Translations under genes and position numbers: made by a program | Notes under the pieces: generated by a model | Told to the model about the DNA's origin: nothing | Seen by the model: only the letters and a program-made list of their open reading frames with translations | Databases searched by the model: none | From: CAZEPJ01 sp964514105 | GTDB lineage: Bacteria > Desulfobacterota > Desulfocorpusculales > Desulfocorpusculum | NCBI GenBank assembly: GCA_964514105.1 | Contig: CAZEPJ010000001.1 | Location: 124,001-188,000, forward strand | Direction: 5' to 3' | DNA length: 64,000 bases | Part shown: piece after piece, positions 50,290 to 58,836 of the stretch | How the letters are laid out: the number at the start of each line of letters is the position of its first letter | Numbering within the stretch: position 1 is the first letter of the stretch

Positions 50290-50910
50290 TCACGGCGACC
50301 CCTCCTTCCTCCCCCTGGCCGCCAGGGCCTCCTCCACCTGCCGCTTGAGCATGTCCGGGGACGGATATCCGTGGAGCCGCTTCCACTCCCCGTCCGCGCT
50401 TCCCACCAAAGTCAGGGGGATGTGGTTGTGCTCGTCCAGGCTCTGCCCCACGATGTACTGGACCCCGATGCCCGTGACCACCTTGGCCAGATTGTCCAGG
50501 GTGCCGGACACGAAGGTCCATCCGGGCCGGGCCTTCTGCTTGCGGGCGAAGGCCTTGAGGCGCACGGGGATGTCGGTCTTGGGGTCCACGCTGATGGAGA
50601 CGAGCACCACGTCCTTGCCCAGCCGGTCGCCCAGCCTCTCCTGGAGCTTGGAAAAGGTGAAGATGAGGATGGGGTAGGCCGTGGTGCACCTGGTGTAGAA
50701 GGGGACGATGACGGCCACCCGGTCGCCGATGAGATCGCTCCTGAAGCGGACCTTGGCACCGTCCTGATCCCACAGCTCCAGGTCGTGAAGCTTGACCTGC
50801 ACGGAGTGGGATCCCTGGCCCCAGGCCGCGGGGGCCCCGAGGCCCGCCCACCACAGCAGCAGGAAGCAGCCGGCCAACTTGAATCTCCCTCCCAAAGCGC
50901 GTGAGGCCAT
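50290..50910 (-). CDS. SCO1/SenC-like thioredoxin-fold protein lacking one copper ligand
   Basis: 206 residues, signal peptide 1-31 (ending AAWGQG). The thioredoxin-like fold has VAVIVPFYTRCTTAYP, VVLVSISVDP and a later His in LDEHNHIPL (His161, His163). SCO proteins normally have CxxxCP; here Cys75 is kept but the second position is Tyr79. Copper binding by the standard Cys-Cys-His set is therefore impossible, and a redox or thiol role is more likely. ATG 50910 has GAGAGGG upstream. It lies between the NosL operon promoter and a truncated gene, same strand. Confidence 0.82.
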   Translation of the reverse strand: MASRALGGRFKLAGCFLLLWWAGLGAPAAWGQGSHSVQVKLHDLELWDQDGAKVRFRSDLIGDRVAVIVPFYTRCTTAYPILIFTFSKLQERLGDRLGKDVVLVSISVDPKTDIPVRLKAFARKQKARPGWTFVSGTLDNLAKVVTGIGVQYIVGQSLDEHNHIPLTLVGSADGEWKRLHGYPSPDMLKRQVEEALAARGRKEGSP

Positions 50911-50954
50911 GGGCACGCCCTCTCGCCTGTGTCTGAGCCTGCCCCGGGCCGCGC

Positions 50955-51356
50955 TCAGTCCTGCGCGGCGCGGAGGGAAAGGTAGGGGAAGCGTCTGGCG
51001 TCCGCCCCCAGGGAACCGCTGGAGAAGGTCAGGACATAGAACTTGGCCCTGGGCGGTGCAAAGGAGATCTCGTAGACCCCCTCCTCGGCCTCCACCGCCG
51101 TGAAACGCTGGTTCCACGATCCGGGGATCAGGATGGCATGCACCACCACGTCCCGCAACCCCCCGGCCGGCTCCTGACCCGAGGCGTCGGTGATCCTGAA
51201 GCGAAGGGTGAAAGGCCTGCCCACGGCCATCCGCCTTTGGGAGGGGAGGAACTCGAGCCTGGGTCCCTTCGACTCCCTGGCTGCCAGGGCGGGGTTGGGG
51301 CCGGCCGTGAACGCGAAGCAATGGATGACTCGGGGGCTGTCCAGGAGGAATGCCAC
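50955..51356 (-). pseudogene. truncated gene: C-terminal end of a beta-propeller/FixH-like protein
   Basis: The 133 residues read GKHQVAFLLDSPRVIHCFAF (from the codons just before 51356), then a FixH/YtkA-like Ig domain (FTLRFRITDASG, HAILIPGSWNQRFTAVE). I recall this as the end of longer cytochrome-d1-type propeller proteins that sit beside SCO and NosL genes. The rest of the propeller is absent: 20 codons upstream the frame hits TGA. A run of eight C (51391-51398) lies between this frame and an EFVFVPP segment in another frame. The start at 51356 is only the first GTG. Probably a remnant, though a sequencing indel cannot be excluded. Confidence 0.6.
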
Positions 51357-51432
51357 TTGGTGCTTGCCCGGCGCTGGAGAGGGGGCCCCAGGGGGGGGAC
51401 GAAGACGAACTCAGTCCGGGAGGCGGGGGCGC

Positions 51433-52300
51433 TCAGGCGGGGAGAACGAGGGTGAAGCAGGCCCCCCGCCCCTGCTGCGAGGCCGCCTGGATGCGGCCAC
51501 CCAGTTCGTCCACGATGCGCCAGGCGATGGACAGGCCCAGGCCTGTGCCACCCCGGTCGGCCTTGGTGGTGAAGAAGGGGTCGAATATCCTCTGGAGGGC
51601 GGCGGGCGGGATCCCGGGCCCCGAGTCGGCGATGCGCACGAAGACGGCCTCCCCGGCCTTCCCCGTCTCCAGGGCCAAGCTCCCTTTGCCCTCCATGGCG
51701 TCCAGGGCATTGAACAGGACGATGGAGAGGACCTGGCGCGGCTCCCCCTCGGACACCCGGGCCGGGAGCACCCCCTCGTGGTACCGCCGCACCACGTCGA
51801 TTCCACCAGTTGTCCCTGAAAGGCGACGAGGTCGACCACGCTCTCCAGGGGTCCGGTTCAGGTCCACAAGCTGGGCCGGCCGCCCCTCCCACGGCCAGGG
51901 TGGCCTCCCGGGGCCTCCTCAGGCGGGGCAGGAGGATCCGGTCCACCGTCGCCGGGGCCGCCAGGCTGGTCACGACGGCCATGGCGCCCAACAGTCCGGC
52001 CACCCGCAGGCCTTGATCGAGGACCTGCTGCCTCAGACGCTCCCGTGGGACGCTCAGGAGCAGGGCCCCCTTGATCGGATCCCGGTCGCTGTGGCATGCG
52101 CGGCATCGGGGGGCGTTGACGATGGGCACGGCGTAAGACGAGATGGTCCGGCCCCCGACGCTCTCCTCGAACTCCACGGGCCTTCTCCGACGAATGACCT
52201 CGTGCCCCGGCGCGGCGCCCATGAGAAGGCCCTGCCGCTCGAAAAGGGGGAAAAAGGGATGGCCCCATGGACGTCCCGGTCCGAAGGCCCGCACCCGCTG
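51433..52300 (-). pseudogene. degraded membrane histidine kinase with haem-binding sensor
   Basis: On the minus strand one frame encodes a sensor ending ISSYAVPIVNAPRCRACHSD (a CxxCH c-type haem motif), then LLSVPRE, a membrane helix (VAGLLGAMAVVTSL) and LPRLRRPREATLAVGG. The frame then breaks. VDLNR, then VVDLVAFQGQLVE, then IDVVRRYHEGVLP lie in different frames, and a complete HATPase domain follows (LFNALDAME, DSGPGIPP, GGTGLGLSI). HAMP and the phospho-acceptor His domain are missing, and the N-terminal helix is lost at the AT-rich islet. It cannot autophosphorylate as it stands. Confidence 0.7.
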
Positions 52301-52318
52301 CGTGAGTGAAGAAAAATA

Positions 52319-52347
52319 TTGTTTTCCTAATAGCTTAATGATATATA
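52319..52347 (+). promoter_or_regulatory. AT-rich promoter upstream of gspD
   Basis: TTGTTT (52319-52324), 17 bases, TATATA (52342-52347), inside an AT-rich islet (about 52306-52405) in otherwise very GC-rich DNA. The start near 52354 would give gspD a leader of about 230 bases. It may originally have served the truncated frame at 52379. Confidence 0.6.
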
Positions 52348-52378
52348 CATGCAAGGTTACGTTAGAAGGAGGCGGCAA

Positions 52379-52444
52379 CTGTCCAAAAACAAACAACACA
52401 TTGGCTCTTCCGGGGCGGTTCACGGGCTTCCCGGGGACAGGTAG
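52379..52444 (+). pseudogene. truncated CTG-started mini-gene, possible antitoxin remnant
   Basis: A perfect ribosome site AGAAGGAGG (52364-52372) is followed 6 bases later by CTG and 20 codons to TAG, reading (M)SKNKQHIGSSGAVHGLPGDR. The first dozen residues are AT-rich and recall the N-termini of HigA-type XRE antitoxins (..HIGSSFDDFL); after HIGSS the composition turns GC-rich and the similarity stops. It looks like the head of a foreign gene cut off within about 35 bases of its start. The start codon is non-standard. The family assignment is from memory only. Confidence 0.35.
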
Positions 52445-52584
52445 AGGGGGTGGCGCCGGGCGCTCGTCGGCGCGGCACGCGGACCGGGCGCCACGTTGCC
52501 GAGGGGGGGGGATTCCGATATGATGAAGGACGCGCGGGACAGATGGAACGCCGATCCGTTGCGCCCGGAGGGAGGTTTCCGCTG

Positions 52585-55116
52585 ATGGAGAAGGAGCGCG
52601 TCCCAAGCCATGGCTTGGCCAGATGGGTGTGGGCGGTGGTCCTCTCCTGGCTGCTCGTGCTGCCCGGGGCGTACGGGGCCAGATTGGTGGAAGAGACGGC
52701 CCCGCAGGAGGCCCCTGCGTCGCCCCAGGCGCCGCCTGCGGCATCGTCTCCGCCCGCGCCTGCCGCGCCGGGCAAACGGTCGCCCGCGGCCCCGCCCGGC
52801 GGGGCCTCGAGGCGGGGCGCCCCTGCACCGGCAGCCCCCCCCGCCGCGCCCGCCCCCCAGCCTGCGGCGCAACAGGAGGCCCCCGCCAAAGCGATCCAGC
52901 GCCCGGCGCCTTCGGACCGCATCACCATCAATTTCGACAATGCCGATATCCGCACGGTGATCAAGTTCATCAGCGAGCTGACGGGAAAGAACTTCGTGGT
53001 GGACGACAAGGTCAAGGGGAACGTGACCATCATCTCCCCCACGGACATCACCGTGGACGAGGCGTACCGCGTCTTTCTCTCCATCCTGGAGATGAAGGGG
53101 TTCACCCTGGCGGACACCGGGAGCATCCTCAAGATCTTCCCATCTGCCGAGGCCCGGTACAGGGACATCGAGACCGTGGCCCCCCAACGGATCACCGCCG
53201 TGGGGCGGGAGGATCGGATGATCACCCAGCTCATCCCGCTGAGCTTCGCCAGCGCCAACGACCTCAAGGGGATGCTCACCCCCCTGGTGTCCAAGGAGAG
53301 CCAGGTGGTGGCGTACGTTCCCACCAACCACCTCATCATCACCGACTATGCCTCCAACATCCGCCGCCTCCTGTCCATCATCCAGGTGCTGGACGTGGAG
53401 GGCGCGGACGAGAAGATCAGCGTGGTGCCCATCAAGTACGCCTCGGCCCAGGTCCTGGCCAATGAGATCCTGGCCCTCACGGACAAGGGCGCCCAGCGCG
53501 GGACCCGCCGCATTGGGGCGCCTGTGGCGGCAACGCCCCCCGGGCCTGCGCAGGCCCGGGCGCCCGCTGCGGCGCCTGCCGCAGCCCCGGGGCAGGAGTC
53601 CGAGGTCATCAGCGTCTCCAAGCTCATCGCAGACGACCGGACCAACTCCCTGATCATCGTGGCCAGCGACGCCGAGACGCGCAAGATCATGGAGCTCATC
53701 CAGAAGCTGGACACGCCGCTCCCGCCCGGACGGAACAAGATCCACGTGTACCCCCTGGAGAACGCCAAGGCCGAGGAGGTGCTGCAGGTCCTGTCCCAAC
53801 TGTCGGGGCGCGGGGGCGTGGGCGGCGGGTTCGGCACTGGCCTGGGCGGGGGCCTTGGGGGCGGGTTCGGGGCCGCGCGCACCGGGCTGGGCGGCGGGAC
53901 CGGTACGTTCGGCGCGTCGGGCCTGGGAGGTGCGAGCCCGGGGGTGTCATCGGGTTTCGGGTCGGCGGGCCTGGGGACGGGCGCCCTGGGAAGCGGCGCC
54001 CTGGGGACGGGCGGGGTGCGCTCCACCCTCGGGGGCGGCGGCGGGCTGTTCGGCGGGGCCGGGCAGATGGGAGTCCAGTCGGCCGTCCTGGGAGAGGGGA
54101 TTCAGGTGGTGGCGGACAAGGCCACCAACTCCCTGATCATCGTGGCCGACCCCACGGACTACGAGACCATCAAGGACCTCATCGCCAAGCTGGATGTTCC
54201 CCGCTCCCAGGTCCTGGTGGAGGGCCTCATCGCCGAGGTCTCCCTCAACAAGACCAAGAGCATCGGCGTGCAGTGGAACGCCATCAAGCCGCTTCCCCTG
54301 GACACCACGGTCCTGGGCGGCACGGGCCCGGCCGGCGCGGGCACGGGATCGGGGCAGCCGAACCTGGACTTCTTCAATACCGTCGGGCAGCTGGCCATGG
54401 GGGTCTTCACGGGTCCCATCACCATCGCCGGGACGCAATTCCTCAACCTTCAGGCCGTGATCCAGGCCTTTCAACGGGCTTCGGACGTCAACATCCTGTC
54501 CACGCCCCACATCCTCACCCTGAACAACGAGGAGGCCGAGATCATCGTGGCCCAGAACATCCCCTTCCTCAAGTCCCAGACCGGGACGGCAGAGAGCACG
54601 GTCCCGGGCTCGACGCCGGGGACGGGCACCACCGCCGTGCTCCAGACCTTCGAGTTCAAGGACGTGGGCATCACCCTGCGCATCCTGCCCCAGATCAGCC
54701 GGGGCAAGTTCGTGAGGCTCAACATCTTCCAGGAGGTCTCGGACGTGGGGGCCGTGGAGGCCCTGAGCACAACGCCCACCACGTTCAAGCGGCAGGCCAA
54801 GACCGTGGTGGTGGTGGAAAACGGACAGACCGTGGTCATCGGCGGCCTCATCCAGGACAGCAAGCGCGAGGCCATCGCGGGGGTGCCCTGTTTGGCCAGC
54901 GTCCCGTGGGCGGGCAATCTGTTTCGGACCAAGACGACGGGGCCCCAGGAGAAGCGCAACCTGCTCATCTTCATCACGCCCCACATCATCAATACCCCCG
55001 AGGAGATGGCCGAGATCACGGAACAGAAGCGGCTGCAGGGGGAGCAGGACCGGCGGGGGATGGACGAGTGGCGGGGTCAGGATTTCGAGGAGACCCTGGA
55101 GATGCTCAAGAAATAG
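52585..55116 (+). CDS. gspD: type II secretion outer-membrane secretin GspD
   Basis: 843 residues. Signal peptide (about 1-31), Pro/Ala-rich segment, N0 domain (ITINFDNADIRTVIKFISELTGKNF), N1-N3 domains (VAYVPTNHLIITDYASNI; ADDRTNSLIIVAS; KATNSLIIVADPTDYE) and the secretin pore (QVLVEGLIAEVSLNK to NLLIFITPHIINT). Within N3 there is a long Gly-rich insert (about 410-505, GGGFGTGLGGG-type repeats). It forms the outer-membrane channel of the secretion system. GGAGGGAGG is 9 bases before ATG 52585. It is separated from gspC by the opposite-strand block. Confidence 0.94.
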   Translation: MEKERVPSHGLARWVWAVVLSWLLVLPGAYGARLVEETAPQEAPASPQAPPAASSPPAPAAPGKRSPAAPPGGASRRGAPAPAAPPAAPAPQPAAQQEAPAKAIQRPAPSDRITINFDNADIRTVIKFISELTGKNFVVDDKVKGNVTIISPTDITVDEAYRVFLSILEMKGFTLADTGSILKIFPSAEARYRDIETVAPQRITAVGREDRMITQLIPLSFASANDLKGMLTPLVSKESQVVAYVPTNHLIITDYASNIRRLLSIIQVLDVEGADEKISVVPIKYASAQVLANEILALTDKGAQRGTRRIGAPVAATPPGPAQARAPAAAPAAAPGQESEVISVSKLIADDRTNSLIIVASDAETRKIMELIQKLDTPLPPGRNKIHVYPLENAKAEEVLQVLSQLSGRGGVGGGFGTGLGGGLGGGFGAARTGLGGGTGTFGASGLGGASPGVSSGFGSAGLGTGALGSGALGTGGVRSTLGGGGGLFGGAGQMGVQSAVLGEGIQVVADKATNSLIIVADPTDYETIKDLIAKLDVPRSQVLVEGLIAEVSLNKTKSIGVQWNAIKPLPLDTTVLGGTGPAGAGTGSGQPNLDFFNTVGQLAMGVFTGPITIAGTQFLNLQAVIQAFQRASDVNILSTPHILTLNNEEAEIIVAQNIPFLKSQTGTAESTVPGSTPGTGTTAVLQTFEFKDVGITLRILPQISRGKFVRLNIFQEVSDVGAVEALSTTPTTFKRQAKTVVVVENGQTVVIGGLIQDSKREAIAGVPCLASVPWAGNLFRTKTTGPQEKRNLLIFITPHIINTPEEMAEITEQKRLQGEQDRRGMDEWRGQDFEETLEMLKK

Positions 55117-55167
55117 CGAGAGAGAGGGCGCCGCCGCCGGGTGTGGGCGCCCCTTCCGAAGGGTGAC

Positions 55168-56913
55168 ATGGTGCAGGCGCAAGGGCATGGCGACATCGGG
55201 AGGCCCCCAGGGGGCGGGGGCGCGCCGCAGAGCTTGCTGGAGCGGCTCCAGGCCCAGGGCGCCCTGCAACCGGAGGGGCTGGACGGCGACCTGGTCGAAC
55301 TGGCGCACCGGGACGAGCGGGCCCTGGGCGAGGCCCTCATCCGAAAAGGGGTGGTCCTGCGAGAGGACCTGCTCCGGGCGTGGGGCGAGATGCTGGGACT
55401 GCCCTTCTGGCCCGTCCTCCAGCCCGACGGCATCAACGGCGAGATCCTGGCCAAGATCCCCATTCACTTCGCCCGGAAGCATCTGGTGGTCCCGGTCCGC
55501 CTGGACGAGGATGAGCTGTGGGTGGCGGTGTCGGATCCCTTCAACCTGGAGGCCGTCGACGACCTGCGGGTGCGGATGGGGATGGAGGTCAGGCCGGGCC
55601 TGAGCCTGGAGGCGGAGATCTCCCGAACCATCAATCGCCTGTACCAGGAGTCCGGGGATACGGCCGAGCAGGTCCTGGCCGACATGGGGAATGTGGGGGA
55701 GGGGCGCGCCCTTCCGGAGCTGGAGGAGTCCGAGGACCTGCTGGAGTCGTCCACCGACGCCCCCGTCATCAAGCTGGTCAACACGGTCCTGAGCCAGGCG
55801 GTGAGGGCCCGGGCCTCGGACATCCACATCGAGCCGTACCACAGGGACCTGAAGATCCGGTACCGGGTGGACGGCGTGCTGTACAACGCCATCACGCCGT
55901 CCCGCAACCTGCATTCGGCCATTGTCTCCCGCATCAAGGTGATGGCCAAGATGAACATCGCCGAGAAGCGCCTCCCCCAGGACGGACGCATCCGGCTCAA
56001 GGTGGCGGACCGGGACTTCGACATCCGCGTCTCCACCCTGCCCACCTCGTTCGGGGAGCGGGTGGTGCTGCGCCTGCTGGACAAGACCAGCGTCCTGCTG
56101 GGGCTGGAAGAGGTGGGCCTGATGGGCGAGCAGATGGAGGTCTTCGAGCGGCTCATTTCGGCGCCCAACGGGATCATCCTGGTCACGGGCCCCACGGGGA
56201 GCGGCAAGACCACGACCCTGTACGCGGCCCTCAACCGCATCAATTCGCCGGACAAGAACATCATCACCATCGAGGACCCCGTGGAGTACCAGCTCCAGGG
56301 CATCGGCCAGATCCAGGTGAACGCCAAGATCGGACTGACCTTTGCCCGGGGCCTCCGGTCCATCGTACGGCAGGACCCGGACGTCATCCTGGTGGGGGAG
56401 GTTCGGGACTCGGAGACCGCGGAGATCTCCATCCACGCGGCCCTCACCGGCCACCTGGTCTTCAGCACGCTGCACACCAACGACGCGGCGGGCGCCATCA
56501 CCCGGCTCATCGACATGGGGGTCGAGCCGTTCCTGGTCTCCTCTTCGCTCAACGCCGTCATCGCCCAGCGGCTCGTCAGGGTCATCTGCCCCAAGTGCAA
56601 GGAGGCCTATCGTCCCGAGGCGCGCACCCTGCACGAACTGCACCTGGATCAAGACCCCCGGGACCTGGTCCTGTATCGCGGGCGGGGATGCGATCATTGC
56701 CTGCAGACGGGATTCAAGGGTCGAAGCGGCATCTTCGAGATGCTCCTGGTCAACGACACCCTGCGGAACCTGATGATCCAGACATCCGACGCCAATGCCT
56801 TGAAGCGGGCCGCGGTGCAGTCCGGCATGCGGACCTTGCGGGAGGACGGCGTGCGCAAGATCCTCCAGGGGACCACCACGGTGGAGGAGGTCCTGCGGGT
56901 GACCGGTGAGTGA
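55168..56913 (+). CDS. gspE: type II secretion ATPase GspE
   Basis: The cytoplasmic motor of the pseudopilus. 581 residues: N-terminal GspE domains (LLRAWGEMLGLPFWP), Walker A GPTGSGKTTT (Lys347), Asp box IITIEDPVEYQL, Walker B RQDPDVILVGEVRD, His box HLVFSTLHTNDA, and a zinc tetracysteine Cys474/477 (CPKC) with Cys508/511 (CDHC). All catalytic motifs are present. ATG 55168 is chosen because AAGGG is 5 bases upstream; GTG 55141 has no site. The downstream TPR gene may start inside its stop (GTGA at 56910). Confidence 0.95.
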   Translation: MVQAQGHGDIGRPPGGGGAPQSLLERLQAQGALQPEGLDGDLVELAHRDERALGEALIRKGVVLREDLLRAWGEMLGLPFWPVLQPDGINGEILAKIPIHFARKHLVVPVRLDEDELWVAVSDPFNLEAVDDLRVRMGMEVRPGLSLEAEISRTINRLYQESGDTAEQVLADMGNVGEGRALPELEESEDLLESSTDAPVIKLVNTVLSQAVRARASDIHIEPYHRDLKIRYRVDGVLYNAITPSRNLHSAIVSRIKVMAKMNIAEKRLPQDGRIRLKVADRDFDIRVSTLPTSFGERVVLRLLDKTSVLLGLEEVGLMGEQMEVFERLISAPNGIILVTGPTGSGKTTTLYAALNRINSPDKNIITIEDPVEYQLQGIGQIQVNAKIGLTFARGLRSIVRQDPDVILVGEVRDSETAEISIHAALTGHLVFSTLHTNDAAGAITRLIDMGVEPFLVSSSLNAVIAQRLVRVICPKCKEAYRPEARTLHELHLDQDPRDLVLYRGRGCDHCLQTGFKGRSGIFEMLLVNDTLRNLMIQTSDANALKRAAVQSGMRTLREDGVRKILQGTTTVEEVLRVTGE

Positions 56914-56954
56914 GGCGGCGGTGGAGTGGATGGCCGGTGGGAAAGGATGACTGC

Positions 56955-57611
56955 ATGAGCAGGAGGAGGACGTCGCAGGAGGCGCCGCAGGGCGCTGCCG
57001 GCGGACAGGACGGCGTGCGCAAGGGGACCGTGGTCCTGCTGACGTGCGGGGCGCTGGTGGCAGGGTTCCTCCTGGGGGCTGTGGTGGGAGGGATCTGGGA
57101 GCATCGCATGAGCCGATCCGCGTCCACTCCCCCGGCCCCGTCCGCGGGATCCGCCCCCACCGCCCCCGCGAACCCCACGGCGGAGCAGAGGGCCCAGCTG
57201 CAGGCCCTGGAGGCCAGGACTCAGAGGGACGCCGGGGATGTGCAGGCGTGGGTCGATCTGGGAAACCTCAACTACGACCTGGGCCGCCCCCCGGATGCCA
57301 TCCGGGCATACGAGAAGGCCCTCTCTCTCCAGCCGGGCAACCCCGATGTGATCACCGACCTGGGCACCATGTACCGGCTCGCCGGGCAGCCCCAGAAGGC
57401 GGTGGCCCTCTTCCGGGAGGCCAATGAGATCGACCCCAATCACTTCAACAGCCTGTACAACCTGGGGGTGGTGCTCCTCCACGACCTCGACGACATCCCG
57501 GGAGCGGCCCGGGCATGGGAGGCCTTCTTGCGGGTGGGCCCCCAGGGGCCCCAGGCCGAGCGCATCCGGGCGATCCTCCAGAACCTGCGATCCCAGGGGA
57601 AGCTGCCGTGA
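56955..57611 (+). CDS. membrane-anchored tetratricopeptide repeat protein
   Basis: 218 residues: a cytoplasmic start, one membrane helix (about 25-46, VVLLTCGALVAGFLLGAVVGG), a Pro-rich linker and three TPR units (AWVDLGNLNYDLGRPPDAIRAYEKAL, VITDLGTMYRLAGQPQKAVALFREA, HFNSLYNLGVVLL). A scaffold role near the secretion apparatus is plausible. ATG 56955 follows AAAGGA; GTG 56910, overlapping the gspE stop, would add 15 residues. The stop overlaps the GGDEF gene (GTGA), so gspD to the GGDEF gene is one transcription unit. Confidence 0.75.
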   Translation: MSRRRTSQEAPQGAAGGQDGVRKGTVVLLTCGALVAGFLLGAVVGGIWEHRMSRSASTPPAPSAGSAPTAPANPTAEQRAQLQALEARTQRDAGDVQAWVDLGNLNYDLGRPPDAIRAYEKALSLQPGNPDVITDLGTMYRLAGQPQKAVALFREANEIDPNHFNSLYNLGVVLLHDLDDIPGAARAWEAFLRVGPQGPQAERIRAILQNLRSQGKLP

Positions 57612-58741
57612 CCTCACACGATACTCCCGACAACGTCATCCCGTTCAACGAGAAGCTCTTTCAGAAGACCCTGCGGCAGAACGAGCAGCTCACCGCCCGA
57701 CTGCACGCCCTGATCGAGATCGCCAGGGTCAACCAGCAACTCCAGCAGCAGTTCGACGCCCTGGAGCAGCGGATCCTGCGGAGCCGGTCCCTCCGGGACA
57801 TGGCCCGGGTGATCGTCCGGGAGATCAAGAAGCGCTTTGAGGTGGACCATGTCACCCTGTGCATGGCCCTGGACCCCAACGACGTGCTCAGCAAGGGGCA
57901 GGAGAGCCGCCCGTCCGGCCAGAGCCCCTCCTACCTGCGCATCGTGGATCCGGCCACCCTCCGGGGGGCCCTGCCCAGGGCTGTGCGCGCTCCGCTGCTC
58001 GATGGCGAACCCCGCGGAGACGCCGCCCCCTTCTTCAACGAAGAGGAGATGTCGGAGATTCGCTCCAGGGCGGTGATCCCCCTGTTCCTGGCAGGGTCGC
58101 TCATCGGGACCCTGAACCTGGGGAGCCGGGACGCTGATCGCTATCGATCGGACCAGGGCACGGACTTCCTCCGCCAACTGGGCTGCAAGATCTCCCTGGT
58201 CATCGACAACATCCTGGCCCACCAGCGGCTCCTGGCCCTGACGGTTACCGATCAACTCACAGGTCTGGCCAACCGCCGGCAGTTCGACTCCGCCCTGTTG
58301 CGGGAGATGGACCGAACCCGGCGCCATGGGACGCCGCTGGCGTGCATCGCAGCCGACCTGGACGGCTTCAAGGGAATCAACGACCGCCTGGGCCATCAGA
58401 CCGGGGACAAGGCCCTGCAGCACGTGGCCGCGCTGCTCCGGGAGAACAGCCGGCGATCGGACCTGGTGGCCCGATATGGGGGCGATGAGTTCGCCGTGAT
58501 CCTCCCCCATACCACCCTGGACGGGGCCGTGCGCGTGGCCCAGAAATACCTCCAAAAGCTCCAGGACAGTCCCTTCGTGCATGACGGAGAGGCCCTTTGC
58601 CTGGGGCTGAGCATGGGCGTGGCGGCCGCCCCGGAGATCCCCCTGCAGGAGCCCGAGGATCTGGTCAGGGAGGCGGACCGGTGCATGTATGCCGCCAAGG
58701 AGCGGGGCGGCGGGCAGGTGGTCTCCTTGGCGGCCCCGTGA
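57608..58741 (+). CDS. diguanylate cyclase with N-terminal coiled-coil/GAF-like region
   Basis: Makes cyclic di-GMP from two GTP. 377 residues: a coiled-coil start (LRQNEQLTARLHALIEIARVNQQL-like), a GAF/DUF484-type domain (MARVIVREIKKRFEVDHVTLCMAL to VIPLFLAGSLIGTLNLGS), then a GGDEF domain. The active site is intact GGDEF (291-295) preceded by RRSD five residues before, which is the RxxD product-inhibition site. There is no membrane helix, so it is cytoplasmic. GTG 57608 overlaps the TPR gene stop. Placement at the end of the gspD-gspE unit suggests coupling of c-di-GMP signalling to secretion. Confidence 0.9.
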   Translation: MTSHDTPDNVIPFNEKLFQKTLRQNEQLTARLHALIEIARVNQQLQQQFDALEQRILRSRSLRDMARVIVREIKKRFEVDHVTLCMALDPNDVLSKGQESRPSGQSPSYLRIVDPATLRGALPRAVRAPLLDGEPRGDAAPFFNEEEMSEIRSRAVIPLFLAGSLIGTLNLGSRDADRYRSDQGTDFLRQLGCKISLVIDNILAHQRLLALTVTDQLTGLANRRQFDSALLREMDRTRRHGTPLACIAADLDGFKGINDRLGHQTGDKALQHVAALLRENSRRSDLVARYGGDEFAVILPHTTLDGAVRVAQKYLQKLQDSPFVHDGEALCLGLSMGVAAAPEIPLQEPEDLVREADRCMYAAKERGGGQVVSLAAP

Positions 58742-58836
58742 CCGCTGCGCAGTCAAGGCCCCTCCCTTTTCTCCCCCGAATGCGCTATAAGATCCAGAGG
58801 ACTTCATTGCCGTTGGCGTGACGCACGTGGTTCGCC

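Noticed and set aside
52306..52584. A cyclic di-GMP riboswitch in the gspD leader
   Set aside because: The leader length would fit, but none of the conserved GEMM elements (GCRMR tetraloop receptor, GNRA loop) can be found.
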